The notes: generated from the sequence alone by a model not told the origin. A stretch of 64,000 bases of DNA from Streptomyces sp. I6 (GCA_003725745.1 RHDP01000001.1:2819501-2883500), one strand, 5' to 3'; shown: positions 27,178 through 36,266, counted from the stretch's first letter. Program-made: numbers and translations.

Positions 27178-28353
27178 ATGCCCAGGAGTCAGCGCCACCC
27201 GCGCAAGGCCGCCGTCGTCGGCATATCCCTCTCGGACTGCGGTCGCGTCGACGGCCCCACTCCGTACGCCCTGCACGCCCAGGCGGCCCGCCGCGCGCTC
27301 GCCGACTCCGGTCTCGGCCGGGACGTGGTCGACGGTGTCGCGTCGGCCGGACTGGGCACCCTCGCCCCGGCCGAGGTCGCCGAGTACCTCGGGCTGCGGC
27401 CGCGCTGGGTGGACTCCACCGCCGTCGGCGGGGCCACCTGGGAGGTCATGGCCGGGCACGCCGCGGACGCCATCGCCGCGGGCCACGCGAACGCGGTGCT
27501 CCTCGTCTACGGTTCGACGGCGCGCGCCGACATCCGAGCCGGCCGCCGCACCTCCGACCTCTCCTTCGGCGCCCGCGGGCCGCTGCAGTTCGAGGTGCCG
27601 TACGGGCACACGCTGATCGCCAAGTACGCCATGGCCGCCCGGCGCCATATGCACGAGTACGGGACGACGGCGGAGCAGCTGGCCGAAGTCGCCGTGCAGG
27701 CCCGGGCGAACGCCTCCGGCAACCCGGACGCGATGTTCCGCAACCCGATCACCGTGGACGACGTGCTGTCCGGGCCGGTCATCGCCGACCCGTTCACCAG
27801 GCTGCACTGCTGCGTCCGCAGCGACGGCGGCTGCGCGGTGCTGCTCGTGGCGGAGGAGTACGTACCGGACACCGCCAAGGCGCCGGTGTGGGTCCTCGGC
27901 ACCGGCGAGCACGTGTCCCACACGACGATGTCGGAGTGGGACGACTTCACGGTCTCCCCGGCCTCGGTGAGCGGGCGGCTGGCGTTCGAACGGGCGGGCG
28001 TGGGGCCGGAGGACGTCGACATCGCCGAGGTCTACGACGCCTTCACCTATATGACGCTGGTGACCCTGGAGGACCTGGGTTTCTGCGCGAAGGGAGAGGG
28101 CGGGGCGTTCGTGGAGAAGGGACGGCTGCGCCTGGACGGGGCACTGCCCGTGAACACCGACGGCGGGGGGCTCTCCGCCTGCCATCCGGGCATGCGTGGC
28201 CTGTTCCTGCTGGTCGAGGCGGTGCGCCAACTGCGCGGCGAGGCAGCGGGACACCAGGTGCGGCGGTCTGACGGCAGCGTCCCGGAGCTGGCCGTGGCCT
28301 CGGGTACCGGCGGCTGGTTCTGCTCCTCGGGCACGGTGGTGCTGGGCCGCTGA
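27178..28353 (+). CDS. thiolase-like protein, SCP2-thiolase/Ltp family (second paralogue)
   Basis: 391 residues. KAAVVGISLSDCGRVDG, RRHMHEYGTTAEQLAEVA, NPITVDDVLSGPVIADPF, DIAEVYDAFTYMTLVTLEDLGFC and LPVNTDGGGLSACHPGMRG match the same family as the gene at 16651, with low overall identity. It is predicted to cleave or condense acyl-CoA, as a thiolase or aldol lyase. A DUF35 partner is not adjacent here but one exists at 35141-35590. It is divergent from the acyl-CoA dehydrogenase, with two operators between them. Confidence 0.84.
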   Translation: MPRSQRHPRKAAVVGISLSDCGRVDGPTPYALHAQAARRALADSGLGRDVVDGVASAGLGTLAPAEVAEYLGLRPRWVDSTAVGGATWEVMAGHAADAIAAGHANAVLLVYGSTARADIRAGRRTSDLSFGARGPLQFEVPYGHTLIAKYAMAARRHMHEYGTTAEQLAEVAVQARANASGNPDAMFRNPITVDDVLSGPVIADPFTRLHCCVRSDGGCAVLLVAEEYVPDTAKAPVWVLGTGEHVSHTTMSEWDDFTVSPASVSGRLAFERAGVGPEDVDIAEVYDAFTYMTLVTLEDLGFCAKGEGGAFVEKGRLRLDGALPVNTDGGGLSACHPGMRGLFLLVEAVRQLRGEAAGHQVRRSDGSVPELAVASGTGGWFCSSGTVVLGR

Positions 28354-28697
28354 CCGGCATGGGAACGCGCGGCCGGGCCGCGGTCACGGACCCGTGCGTT
28401 CGGGTCCGGCGGACCCGGTGAACCGGAGTACCGGGCTCCCGGGACCGGCTCCCCCGCGTGCCCAGGCCTCCGTGGGTCGGGTGCTCACGTGTCGGGCCCA
28501 CGGGTGCCCGGCCCACGGGTGCCCGGCCCCCACATGCCCGGCCCACGGGTGTCCAGTCCTCGCGTGTCGGGCCCTCGCGCGCCGGTTTCCGCGTGTGTCC
28601 GGTTTCCGCGCGCCCGGGGCCGGGTGCGGCGGCGGATGCGGCACAGTGGGACGGCGCCCATTCCCGCAGACCGTGCACGAGCCCGCAAGGAGGCCCG
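28354..28697. repeat. 344-bp repeat-rich spacer with hairpin
   Basis: A short hairpin CGCGGC-CGG-GCCGCG (28368-28382) follows the thiolase stop. From about 28455 the sequence is imperfect repeats of GGTGCCCGGCCCAC and TGTCGGGCC. The last 20 bases carry AAGGAGG, the ribosome site of the next gene. Confidence 0.55.
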
Positions 28698-29126
28698 GTG
28701 GCCCTCAGCCGCGAAGAGCGTGAGCAGTTCCTGGCAGAGCCCCATGTCGCGGCGATCGCGATCGACTCCGGCGAGGAGGACCGTGCGCCGCTGAGCGTGC
28801 CGATCTGGTACCAGTACGAGCCCGGCGGAGACGTCTGGATCCTGACCGGGCGCGACTCGCGCAAGCACCGGCTGATCGACGCTGCGGGGCGGTTCTCGCT
28901 GATGGCCGACCGGCTGGAGCCCACGGTCCGCTACGTCCAGGTCGAGGGGCCCGTCACGTCGACGGAGCCCGGCACCGAAGCGGCGCTGCGGGAGCTCGCC
29001 GGGCGCTACCTTCCGCCGGACAAGGTCGACGGCTGGGTCGAATTCGCCCTGAAGGACCACGGCGAGCAGGTCCTGCTCCGGATGCGGCCCCAGCGGTGGC
29101 TGTCGGCCGACCTGGGCCGGGTGTGA
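28698..29126 (+). CDS. PNPOx-fold flavin/F420-binding protein (pyridoxamine oxidase family)
   Basis: 142 residues from GTG 28698 with a perfect AAGGAGG seven bases upstream. A single split beta-barrel domain: FLAEPHVAAIAID, PLSVPIWYQYEPGGDVWILTG, and HRLIDAAGRFSLMAD followed by RYVQVEGPVT are typical of the small PNPOx-like family that binds FMN, F420 or haem-like ligands. Ten bases separate it from the next PNPOx-type gene, so the two are likely co-transcribed. The reaction is unknown. Confidence 0.83.
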   Translation: MALSREEREQFLAEPHVAAIAIDSGEEDRAPLSVPIWYQYEPGGDVWILTGRDSRKHRLIDAAGRFSLMADRLEPTVRYVQVEGPVTSTEPGTEAALRELAGRYLPPDKVDGWVEFALKDHGEQVLLRMRPQRWLSADLGRV

Positions 29127-29136
29127 TGATCGGGCC

Positions 29137-29825
29137 ATGACGCACGAGCCCGGTGGCGACGCCACCGCACGGCAGTTCCGCGAGCTGCTCAGAACACTCA
29201 GGGTGTGGGACACGGACCTGCCGCCCTTCGAGCCGGACGCGGCCCCTGCCGGGCCGCTGCCGCTGTTCCACCGCTGGTTCGTGGAGGCGGCCTCCGCCGG
29301 GCAGCCCGAACCGCACACCATGACCCTCGCGACCGTGGACGGGGACTGGCGTCCCGACCTGCGGACGCTGATCCTGCACGACGCGGACGCCCGCGGCTGG
29401 CACTTTGCCTCGCACGCCACGAGCGCCAAGGGCCGCCAGCTCGCGGCCCGTCCGGAGGCCGCCCTCGGCTTCTACTGGCCGGTGCACGGACGTCAGGTGC
29501 GGGTCCGCGGCCGGGTCGTGGCGGGCACCCCGGAGGAGGCGTACGCCGATCTGCACGTCCGGTCCACCGGCGCGCTGGCGGCGGCACTCGTCGGCCGGCA
29601 GAGCGAGGTCCTCGGCTCGCAGGACGAGTTGCGGCGCGCGAGCGCGGCCGCCTGGGAGCGTGCGGAAGCCCGGCCGGAGGCGATGGCGGAGACCTGGACG
29701 GTGTACGTGCTCGTCCCGTCCGAGGTCGAGTTCTTCCAGGGGACGCCCGCCGCCGGCACATCCGGCTGCGCTACCGGAGAGGGGACGGCGCGGGTACGTG
29801 GGCTCGGGAGCTGCTGTGGCCCTGA
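29137..29825 (+). CDS. pyridoxal 5'-phosphate synthase-like (PdxH-type) flavoprotein, frameshifted near its 3' end
   Basis: About 229 residues once corrected. RPDLRTLILHDADARGWHFASHATSAKGRQLAARPEAAL style FMN-binding strands and HGRQVRVRGRV place it in the PdxH family. After VEFFQG the frame breaks at the GGGG run 29739-29742. With one extra G it continues DARRRHIRLRYRRGDG and ends in ELLWP, the conserved family C terminus, at 29825. Without correction a foreign tail runs to 29976. It probably oxidises pyridoxamine phosphate or a related amine; it may be a paralogue rather than housekeeping PdxH. Confidence 0.8.
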
Positions 29826-30102
29826 CCCGCACCGGCCCTCCGGTGCGCTGAGGTACGGGCGCCGGGACGGGGGCGCTTTCCGTCCGCCGCCCTGGAAGGA
29901 CATGCGAGGGGCGGACTTCGGGCCATGGCTTCCGGGGCACGGGAGCGGGCCGCGCCGGCTTCCCCAGACCGATTGACCGGGCGCTCTGCCGGTACGCCGG
30001 CAGGGGATGGTGACCGGGAATCCAGGGGCCGCGAACGGCCCCGGCACCCTGGGGCAGGATCACCGGACCGGTCTGCGGAAGCCGGGGCGGCTCAGCCGGC
30101 GC

Positions 30103-30978
30103 TCAGGCCGCAGGAACGGTCAGGGAGTACGACTTCGCCGCCGGCGCGCTCGCGGTGTTGGGGCTGGTCGATACCTGGACGTCGAAGTTCGCGCCGTAGG
30201 TGGCCCGGTAGGTCCCCGCGCCCTTGAAGCTCAGGGCCTTCTTCGCCGAGTTCAGGGTGAAGCCGCTGGGCAGCGCGGGAGCCGGCTTGCCGCCCCAGGT
30301 CTTGCCGGTCTTCTGGATGTTGGCGAGCGTGTCGTACAGCGGCTCGTTGGAGGCACCACAGGCGCCGCCACTGCACTGCCACTGCTCGAACGTGCCGCCG
30401 AGGTCGGTGGACAGGTCGACGTTGCCGGTCGCTATGGCCTGCTGGAGGCGGACGGTGACCGTGGCGGTGGAGTGCGCCGGGACCACGATGTTCTGCGAGG
30501 GCGCCGTGTAGCTGACGCTCTGGGACTGCGAGGTGCTGTTGGAGTCGCTGAAGCTCCAGGTCGTGGTCAGCTCGGTGCCCATGTGCACCGCCTTGCCCAT
30601 GTCGACCGAGGCCGACACCTTGTTCGCGACGCTCACACCCTTGGTGACCGTGTTCGTGACCGTGTCCGAGATGCTCTTGGTGAAGCTCTCACTGGTCATG
30701 GTGAGCGGGGCGTCGGTGGTGTTCTTCAGGGTCGACGTTCCCACGAACCACAGGTCGCCCAGGCTGACCGAGGGATCCCCCACGACGGTCACGGTGGTGT
30801 TGGAGTTCGTGACCTTGCCCGTCTTCGCATAGGTGAGGATGCCCACCTGATCCTTGATCACGTTTTCCAGGTTGGTGACCCCCAGGGTGTCCGCCTGTGC
30901 CGGAGTGGCCAGCAGGACCGACATCACCACCGCCGAGGCGGTCAGTGGGTAGGCGACAGCCCGTATGCGACGCTTCAT
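30103..30978 (-). CDS. secreted ETX/MTX2 (aerolysin-like) pore-forming protein
   Basis: 291 residues (ATG 30978; an in-frame ATG at 30993 is an alternative). A Sec signal peptide MKRRIRAVAYPLTASAVV ending ATPAQA is clear. The mature protein is rich in Ser/Thr/Val. SLKN-like 'LKNTTDAPLTMTSESFTKS', long alternating Thr/Ser/Val stretches (SDTVTNTVTKGVSV, LTTTWSFSDSNSTSQSQSVSY) and SQNIVVPAHSTATVTV match the membrane-insertion hairpin and core of the epsilon-toxin/MTX2 family. Two Cys (CSGGAC) may form a disulphide. It has no partner gene and sits in visibly A/T-richer DNA, which suggests acquisition by transfer. Confidence 0.8.
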   Translation of the reverse strand: MKRRIRAVAYPLTASAVVMSVLLATPAQADTLGVTNLENVIKDQVGILTYAKTGKVTNSNTTVTVVGDPSVSLGDLWFVGTSTLKNTTDAPLTMTSESFTKSISDTVTNTVTKGVSVANKVSASVDMGKAVHMGTELTTTWSFSDSNSTSQSQSVSYTAPSQNIVVPAHSTATVTVRLQQAIATGNVDLSTDLGGTFEQWQCSGGACGASNEPLYDTLANIQKTGKTWGGKPAPALPSGFTLNSAKKALSFKGAGTYRATYGANFDVQVSTSPNTASAPAAKSYSLTVPAA

Positions 30979-31684
30979 TGTGTTCTTTCCCATCGACTTG
31001 AGTGCTTCCCCGCCCGCCCGGTGAACGCCTCCTGATCGGCTCATCGAAGGTCGTTCAACTCCCTGGTTTTCGCCGGTACTTCAGGAAGACTTGTCGAGGG
31101 CGCGGGGCTCTCAAAGAGGCAATAGGTGAGTCCCCCCCTTGAGAATTGATCGAATATTAGCGGGCGACTTACACGGAAAGGCAAAGAGCCGGCATTCACC
31201 CGGTCATGTTCACCCCCCGTTTCCCTTACGCCGGGGATCCGCACTCAAGCGAAGCGCGGGCCGCCGGCCGCTATCGGGACCGGCGGGGCATATTCGACGC
31301 CTGCCGCACATCCCTGGATTTCATCCAGGAATAAATAATTGACCAATGAAACAAAATGCCCTCCCGCGCTCTTTTGTGCGGCTCCTCAGGCGCGCTCGAC
31401 GGGTGCGGTGTGAGCAGCGCGCGAGGCGTATGCGGCGGCCGGGACGCCGGAGTCGCACGGGAGGCGCTGGCCCGAGCGCTGCTCACGCTCAGGCCCGCCG
31501 GCTGCCGCGAGGACCCTGACGGCACATCGCCGGTCCCGTTCTCAGCCCGGGGGACCATTCGCCGCGACGCCCGCTCATCCTGCGGTCGGATCGCCCTCGG
31601 GCCCGGCGGTGGATTCGCCGAACTGCGGTCTGCGGAAGGGTGGATGGGAATCGACCACCCTCTTCCCCAAGGACCCGCATCATT
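30979..31684. other. 706-bp A/T-richer divergent region
   Basis: Between the pore-forming protein and the secreted peptidase. The half from 31040 to 31360 has long A/T-rich stretches unlike the rest of the window, and includes a perfect 7-bp stem with a 3-base loop (31313-31329) followed by AATAAATAATT. A 67-codon minus-strand frame at 31041-31244 lacks a ribosome site and any recognisable protein feature, so I do not call it. Promoters of both secreted proteins must lie here. Confidence 0.5.
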
Positions 31685-33289
31685 GTGCGAAGCAGACGCA
31701 TAGCCCCTGTTCTGGCCGTCAGCGCCGTCGCGGCCCTCGTCCCCGCGCTGACCCCCGCCACCACCTCGGCCGCCGCTGCGCCCAAGGCGCCCACGGCGGC
31801 GGACCCACTGGAGCAGTACACGCAGCAGAAGCCGCGCTGGAGGCGCTGCGGCGCCAGGACTCCGGCGGGCTTCCAGTGCGCGACGGTCGGAGTTCCGCTC
31901 GACTACGCGCGACCCGGCGGAAAGAAGATCGACATCGCGGTGTCGCGGATGAAGGCGACCAGCGCCAAGGAGCGGCGCGGAGTACTGCTCCTCAACCCCG
32001 GCGGCCCCGGCGGGGAGGGCCTGGACATGCCGCTGCTCCTGGCGAGCGAACTGCCCCCGTCCGTGAAGAAGCGGTACGACCTCATCGGGTTCGACCCGCG
32101 GGGCGTCGGCCGGAGCTCCCCCGTCAACTGCGGACTCGGGAACAGCGAACGGAACTGGGAGCGGCCGTACAGGGCGGCGACGTTCGACAAGGACGTGAAG
32201 TGGGCCCGCACGGTCGCCGAGAAGTGCCGCGCCAAGGGCGGTGACGCCCTGTTGCAGTTCACCACCCGCAACACCGCCCGCGACATGGACGTCGTCCGCG
32301 CGGTACTGGGCGAGAAGAAGATCTCCTACCTGGGGTACTCCTACGGCACCTACCTCGGCGCCGTCTACACGCAGATGTACCCCAAGCGGACCGACCGGTT
32401 CGTGCTGGACAGCGCCGTCGACCCGCAGCGGATATGGCGGGGCATGATCCAGGTGTGGGCCGAGGGCGCCGAGCCCGCGTTCACCCGCTGGACCCAGTGG
32501 ACCGCCAAGCGCCACGCCACGTACAGGCTGGGCGACACCCCCGCCAAGGTGCGCAAGACCTTCTGGGACCTGGTCGCCCGGGCCGACCGCAAGCCCATCG
32601 ACGTCGACGGCACGCGGTTGACCGGCGACGGCATCCGCTCCGGACGGGCGATGTTCTTCGACCCGGTCAACGCCGCCGAGTCGGTGGCCGAGCTGAAGAA
32701 GGCCGCGGCGGGCAGGAAGCCGGCGCCGTCCGGCGGACGCAGCGCGTCACCGAGCCCGGTCCCGCCGTCGTTCGCCCGCGCCGTGCCCTCGGACAACGGC
32801 GACGCGAGCTTCTGGGCCGTGGTGTGCGCCGACACCCGCTCCTGGCCGCGCGACCCCGAGCAGTACCGCCGCGACGCGATCCGCGACAAGGCCGGGTACC
32901 CGCTGTACGGCGACTTCGCGTCCACCATCAAGCCGTGCGCGTTCTGGAAGCAGGGGCCCGAGCAGGCCACCGTGATCGACAACAAGGTCGGCGCGCTCGT
33001 CCTGCAGAACGAGTGGGACTCCCAGACTCCGCTGGCCAGCGGTCAGGGACTGCGCCGGGCGATGAAGGGCTCCCGGATGGTCACCGTCCTCGGCGGCGAG
33101 GGCCACGGCATCTACGGCTCCAAGTCCTGCGCCGACAAGACGGCGACCGCCTATCTGACGACCGGCAGGCTCCCCGCGAAGGACCTGACCTGCCGCAACC
33201 CGTCGGGGCAGCGCAACGACCGGCTGCGGCTCCCGCTGCCGACGCCTCCCGGAATCCCGGGGGTGACCGGCGCGCACGACCGGTTCTGA
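31685..33289 (+). CDS. secreted alpha/beta-hydrolase, tripeptidyl aminopeptidase type
   Basis: 534 residues from GTG 31685 with AAGGA 11 bases upstream; a GTG at 31640 adds 15 residues but has no spaced ribosome site. A signal peptide (RRIAPVLAVSAVAALVP) is followed by an alpha/beta-hydrolase with LLLNPGGPGG oxyanion loop, nucleophile GYSYG (about residue 220), acid in EWDSQTP and His in GEGHGIYG. The TAP-like C-terminal domain (Abhydrolase_4) is present. Family members are exported Streptomyces tripeptidyl or prolyl aminopeptidases. A Pro/Ser linker lies near residue 350. Confidence 0.86.
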   Translation: MRSRRIAPVLAVSAVAALVPALTPATTSAAAAPKAPTAADPLEQYTQQKPRWRRCGARTPAGFQCATVGVPLDYARPGGKKIDIAVSRMKATSAKERRGVLLLNPGGPGGEGLDMPLLLASELPPSVKKRYDLIGFDPRGVGRSSPVNCGLGNSERNWERPYRAATFDKDVKWARTVAEKCRAKGGDALLQFTTRNTARDMDVVRAVLGEKKISYLGYSYGTYLGAVYTQMYPKRTDRFVLDSAVDPQRIWRGMIQVWAEGAEPAFTRWTQWTAKRHATYRLGDTPAKVRKTFWDLVARADRKPIDVDGTRLTGDGIRSGRAMFFDPVNAAESVAELKKAAAGRKPAPSGGRSASPSPVPPSFARAVPSDNGDASFWAVVCADTRSWPRDPEQYRRDAIRDKAGYPLYGDFASTIKPCAFWKQGPEQATVIDNKVGALVLQNEWDSQTPLASGQGLRRAMKGSRMVTVLGGEGHGIYGSKSCADKTATAYLTTGRLPAKDLTCRNPSGQRNDRLRLPLPTPPGIPGVTGAHDRF

Positions 33290-33502
33290 CGCACGGCTCA
33301 GGTACCGGCACCTCCACCGGCACCTGCGCCTGCGCCTGCGCCTGCACCGAACTCCTGGCCGGGTGACGTGTGGCCTTCCGGCACGGGAGGCCCCACGGGC
33401 ACGTCCGGGCCTTGCGGTACGAGAGGCCCGGACGCGTCCGCGACGCCCCCGGCGTCCCCCGCGCTCACCGCGGGGGCGCGTGCCGCCGCCGGCCCAGGAG
33501 GA

Positions 33503-33757
33503 CTACCCTGCGCGGCGCGGGGCGGCGGTCGTGGCGACGAACGCGGCCCAGGCGCCCGGGGCGACGTCGAGCACGGGGCCGACGGGCACCTTGGAGTCGC
33601 GGACATGGACGGTGTGGGGGCAGGCGGCGACCTCGACGCACGCATCGCCCTCGTTGCCGCTGTAGCTGGAGGTGCGCCAGTCGTAGGCGACTTCGACGCA
33701 GTTGCCGCCTTCGTTCGTACTGTAACTGCTCTTGAACCAGGCCAGCCTGGACGTCAT
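33503..33757 (-). CDS. DUF397 protein with two repeats
   Basis: 84 residues. The motif WFKSSYSTNEGGNCVEVA, then a second WRTSSYSGNEGDACVEVA, then VHVRDSKVPVGPVL, represents one and a half DUF397 domains instead of the usual single one. Its ATG overlaps the stop of the helix-turn-helix gene (ATGA), the classic Streptomyces Scr1-type HTH/DUF397 gene pair. Such pairs are abundant and behave like a regulator and small antagonist. Confidence 0.88.
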   Translation of the reverse strand: MTSRLAWFKSSYSTNEGGNCVEVAYDWRTSSYSGNEGDACVEVAACPHTVHVRDSKVPVGPVLDVAPGAWAAFVATTAAPRRAG

Positions 33758-34587
33758 AGTCTCGCTGCCGTCCTCTCGATCAGATCCGCGGATTCCCAGG
33801 GGCTGAGGGCTTGGGCCCGCAGCACACCGAAGAGGTCGATCAACCGGTTCACCTCTTCGGGCTTGGAGATCAACGTATCCCCGCCGTGTCCCTCCGCGTA
33901 GCCCAGATTCCGACCTTCCCTGGTGCTCAGCAGTTGCAGCGGACCATGCAGACCGGCGTGCAAGGTACGGCGAGTCGGCATCACCTGCACGGTGAGGTGG
34001 TTCCTGACCCGAATCGACTCCAGCAGATGGCCCAGTTGTTCCTTCAGAACGGCCTCACCGCCGATCGGCCTGAGCAGCGCGGCTTCTTCCACGACGTAGC
34101 TGACGGTCGGGCGGGGCTTGCGGTCGAGCACCGTCTGCAATTCGAGCCGCATCTCGACGTACCGATCGATCTCATCGGGCTCGTATGCCGGCACTCGCAC
34201 TTCGTACAACGCGCGCGCGTACGAAGCGGTCTGGAGCATGCCGGGAACGACCATGATCTCGTAGGCGTTGATGCTCACCGCATCGCTCACACTCCGCGCC
34301 CAGCCCAGGAACTTCGGCGAGTACTTCTCCTCCTCCATCATCGCCACGCACGACGCCAGCACCCCCTTCGCGCCGAGTGCCGCGTCCGCCTCCACCAGGA
34401 ACGCCGTCGTCGGGATCCGCTCGGCCCGCTCGTACGCGCCCACCAGCGACTCCGACATGAGCAGCCGTTCCGCCAGGTCCCGCTGCGTCAGGTCCGCGAG
34501 GCCCCGGAACAGCTTGACCAGTTCGCCCACGTGCCTGCGCGCGGGCGAAGGCTCCCTGCCCGCTCCCGCCGATCCCACAGCTCCCAC
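33754..34587 (-). CDS. Scr1-family XRE-type helix-turn-helix regulator
   Basis: 277 residues with GTG 34587 chosen because a G-rich ribosome-like sequence precedes it; upstream starts exist in the frame. The N-terminal HTH (VKLFRGLADLTQRDLAERLLMSESLVGAYERAERIP) spans about 18-70, and the rest is the Scr1/DUF5753 ligand domain (VPGMLQTASYARAL, MRLELQTVL, TVQVMPTRRTLHAGLHGPLQLL). It is coupled to the DUF397 gene by a 4-base overlap. It is divergent from a gene of unknown function whose start is 84 bp away. Confidence 0.87.
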   Translation of the reverse strand: MGAVGSAGAGREPSPARRHVGELVKLFRGLADLTQRDLAERLLMSESLVGAYERAERIPTTAFLVEADAALGAKGVLASCVAMMEEEKYSPKFLGWARSVSDAVSINAYEIMVVPGMLQTASYARALYEVRVPAYEPDEIDRYVEMRLELQTVLDRKPRPTVSYVVEEAALLRPIGGEAVLKEQLGHLLESIRVRNHLTVQVMPTRRTLHAGLHGPLQLLSTREGRNLGYAEGHGGDTLISKPEEVNRLIDLFGVLRAQALSPWESADLIERTAARL

Positions 34588-34670
34588 CGCCCCACCGCCC
34601 TTCCCACATCCACCTGATGTGGACCGTGTCCCTCTGGTCACGCTACGCAACCGGGGTGATCCTCGGTGGC

Positions 34671-35081
34671 ATGACCAGCGAGAAACTCCCCGATTGGGTT
34701 CCGGCGTCCGGGGTGCGACTGCGCCTCGCGGGGGTCCATTTCGACGCCGTACGCGTCCGCGGGGTCCGCGGCGAGGCGGTGCTGCACCACCTCGTTAGGG
34801 CCACCGGTGGGCATCCCGGCCCCGTCGTAGGGGAGTTGTGGCGAGGGCGATGGACGTACTTCCTCGTCCCGCCCGGCAGCAGCAAGGAGCACCCCTGGCC
34901 GCCCGGTGCCGCCTGCTTCGGCCCGTGCGCCCGGGACCAGTACGTCGGCGTCCCGGCCGCCGACGGCAACACCTACCCGCTGTCGTGGCGCGCGGGGCCG
35001 CCGGGCATCGGCGAGTTCGTGGACCCGGCGCTGCTGTTCGCGGTGGTCACCGCCCAGTTGTGCCTGCCGCCGGACGGCTGA
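34671..35081 (+). CDS. conserved-looking hypothetical protein, divergent from Scr1 regulator
   Basis: 136 residues from ATG 34671. Starts MTSEKLPDWVPASGVRL; a middle ELWRGRWTYFLVPPGSSKEHPWPPG and ACFGPCARDQYVGVP segment has well-ordered strands and two Cys. No family is recognised. Codon third positions are strongly G/C, the protein is not low-complexity, and its placement next to the HTH regulator is common in Streptomyces, so I consider it real. Confidence 0.65.
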   Translation: MTSEKLPDWVPASGVRLRLAGVHFDAVRVRGVRGEAVLHHLVRATGGHPGPVVGELWRGRWTYFLVPPGSSKEHPWPPGAACFGPCARDQYVGVPAADGNTYPLSWRAGPPGIGEFVDPALLFAVVTAQLCLPPDG

Positions 35082-35140
35082 GCCGGGGGATCACGGCGGG
35101 TGTGGCGGATGTTCCGGTCCCGCGCTCCGCCCCCGCTCCG

Positions 35141-35590
35141 TCACGCGCCGGACGGCCGGGCCGGAGGGCCTGCCTCCGGCACCGGCCGGAACACCGGGAC
35201 CACCACTCCCCCGCCCTCCTCCCGGAAGGCCACTTCCAGTTCCATCCCGATCCGCAGGTCCCCCTCCGCGCACTCGACGATCTCGGTCATCACCCGCGGG
35301 CCCTCCGTGAGGTCGACCACGGCGGCGGTGTAGGGGGTGCGGGCGCCGAAGGGCGGGAGGTCGTTGCGGTGGACGACGGACCAGGTGTAGAGGGTTGCCC
35401 GGCCGCTCGCCCGCTCCCAGCGGACCTCCTCGCTCCAGCAGTACGGGCAGAACTCGCGCGGGTAGTGGTGGGCCCGTTGGCAGGCGGCGCAGCGGCGGAT
35501 CAGCAGACGGCCCTCGGCGGCGGCGTCCCACCAGGGGCGGGTGAAGTCGTCGATGTCGGGGGTCGCGGCGGTCCGGCCCCTCCGGTCCAT
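35141..35590 (-). CDS. Zn-ribbon OB-fold protein (DUF35)
   Basis: 149 residues. DFTRPWWDAAAEGRLLIRRC, zinc ribbon CAAC...CPYC, and an OB-fold (GRATLYTWSVVHRN, YTAAVVDLTEG, MELEVAFREEGGGVVVPVF). It is a paralogue of the protein at 17808 but lacks an adjacent thiolase gene; it may serve the Ltp protein at 27178. It lies 184 bp downstream of doxX on the same strand; the gap holds G/C repeats (GCCGGGG, CCCGCC units). Confidence 0.84.
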   Translation of the reverse strand: MDRRGRTAATPDIDDFTRPWWDAAAEGRLLIRRCAACQRAHHYPREFCPYCWSEEVRWERASGRATLYTWSVVHRNDLPPFGARTPYTAAVVDLTEGPRVMTEIVECAEGDLRIGMELEVAFREEGGGVVVPVFRPVPEAGPPARPSGA

Positions 35591-35774
35591 GCTCGCCGAG
35601 GTCCGGTCGCTCGGCGCCGGGGACGCGGTCCGGGCGGGGGGCGCCGGGGTCAGGGCAGGGGGCGCCGGGGAAACGGTCCGGCCGGGCGTGGCGGCCGTCC
35701 CGCCGGGCGGAATGGCCGTCCCGCCCGAGGTCGCGGCCGTCCCGCCGGGAGCGTCGCGGCCGTCCCCCGCCCGC

Positions 35775-36227
35775 TCACAGGAAGAGCCCCAACGCGCTGT
35801 CCAGGGACCATGTCTGCCAGGACACGGCGAACAGGGCGACCAGCGAGATCAGGGCCATCATCGCGTTCTGGCCCTGCTCGGCCCAGTCGTGGATCATCAG
35901 GACCAGGTAGAGGAGGTTGAGGACGAGGCCGCCGGCGAGCGCGACCGGGGTGAGGAACCCGGTGATCAGGCCGAGGCCGAGGGCGAGTTCGGCGTAGACG
36001 ACGACATACGCCATCGCCCTGGGGCGCGGGGCCACGACCCGCTCGAAGCCGGATCTGACCGCCGTCCAGCGGTGCTTCGCGGCGACACCGGCGGCCCAGG
36101 TGATGCCGGTGCCGCGTTCGAACCAGCCCTTCCTGTCCTTGTGGCGCCAGCTCTCCAGCCACCACAGCCCCAGTCCGATGCGGAGGACGGCGAGCCATTC
36201 GGCGCCGGTGAGCCAGATGGTCTGCAT
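35775..36227 (-). CDS. DoxX-family membrane protein
   Basis: 150 residues with four membrane segments; LRIGLGLWWLESWRHK, MAYVVVYAELALGLGLITGF and LNLLYLVLMIHDWAEQGQNAMMA are typical DoxX. The family includes quinone-linked thiosulfate and thiol oxidoreductase subunits; the role here is unknown. ATG 36227 is preceded by GGGAGGGG. A perfect operator lies 25 bp upstream, in the 119-bp region shared with the divergent flavin monooxygenase. Confidence 0.83.
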   Translation of the reverse strand: MQTIWLTGAEWLAVLRIGLGLWWLESWRHKDRKGWFERGTGITWAAGVAAKHRWTAVRSGFERVVAPRPRAMAYVVVYAELALGLGLITGFLTPVALAGGLVLNLLYLVLMIHDWAEQGQNAMMALISLVALFAVSWQTWSLDSALGLFL

Positions 36228-36251
36228 GCCCGGTACCCCTCCCAGCCGTTT

Positions 36252-36266
36252 CTGACGGTACGTCAG
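36252..36266. promoter_or_regulatory. palindromic operator CTGACG-GTA-CGTCAG
   Basis: A perfect copy between divergent doxX and flavin monooxygenase genes; a dimer here could control both. Confidence 0.74.

Noticed and set aside
29826..30102. Extended C terminus of the PdxH-like protein to 29976
   Set aside because: It is read after the 29739 frame break; the alternative frame gives the conserved family ending at 29825.
31041..31244. 67-codon minus-strand frame upstream of the pore-forming protein
   Set aside because: No ribosome site, no recognisable feature and A/T-rich composition that yields open frames by chance.
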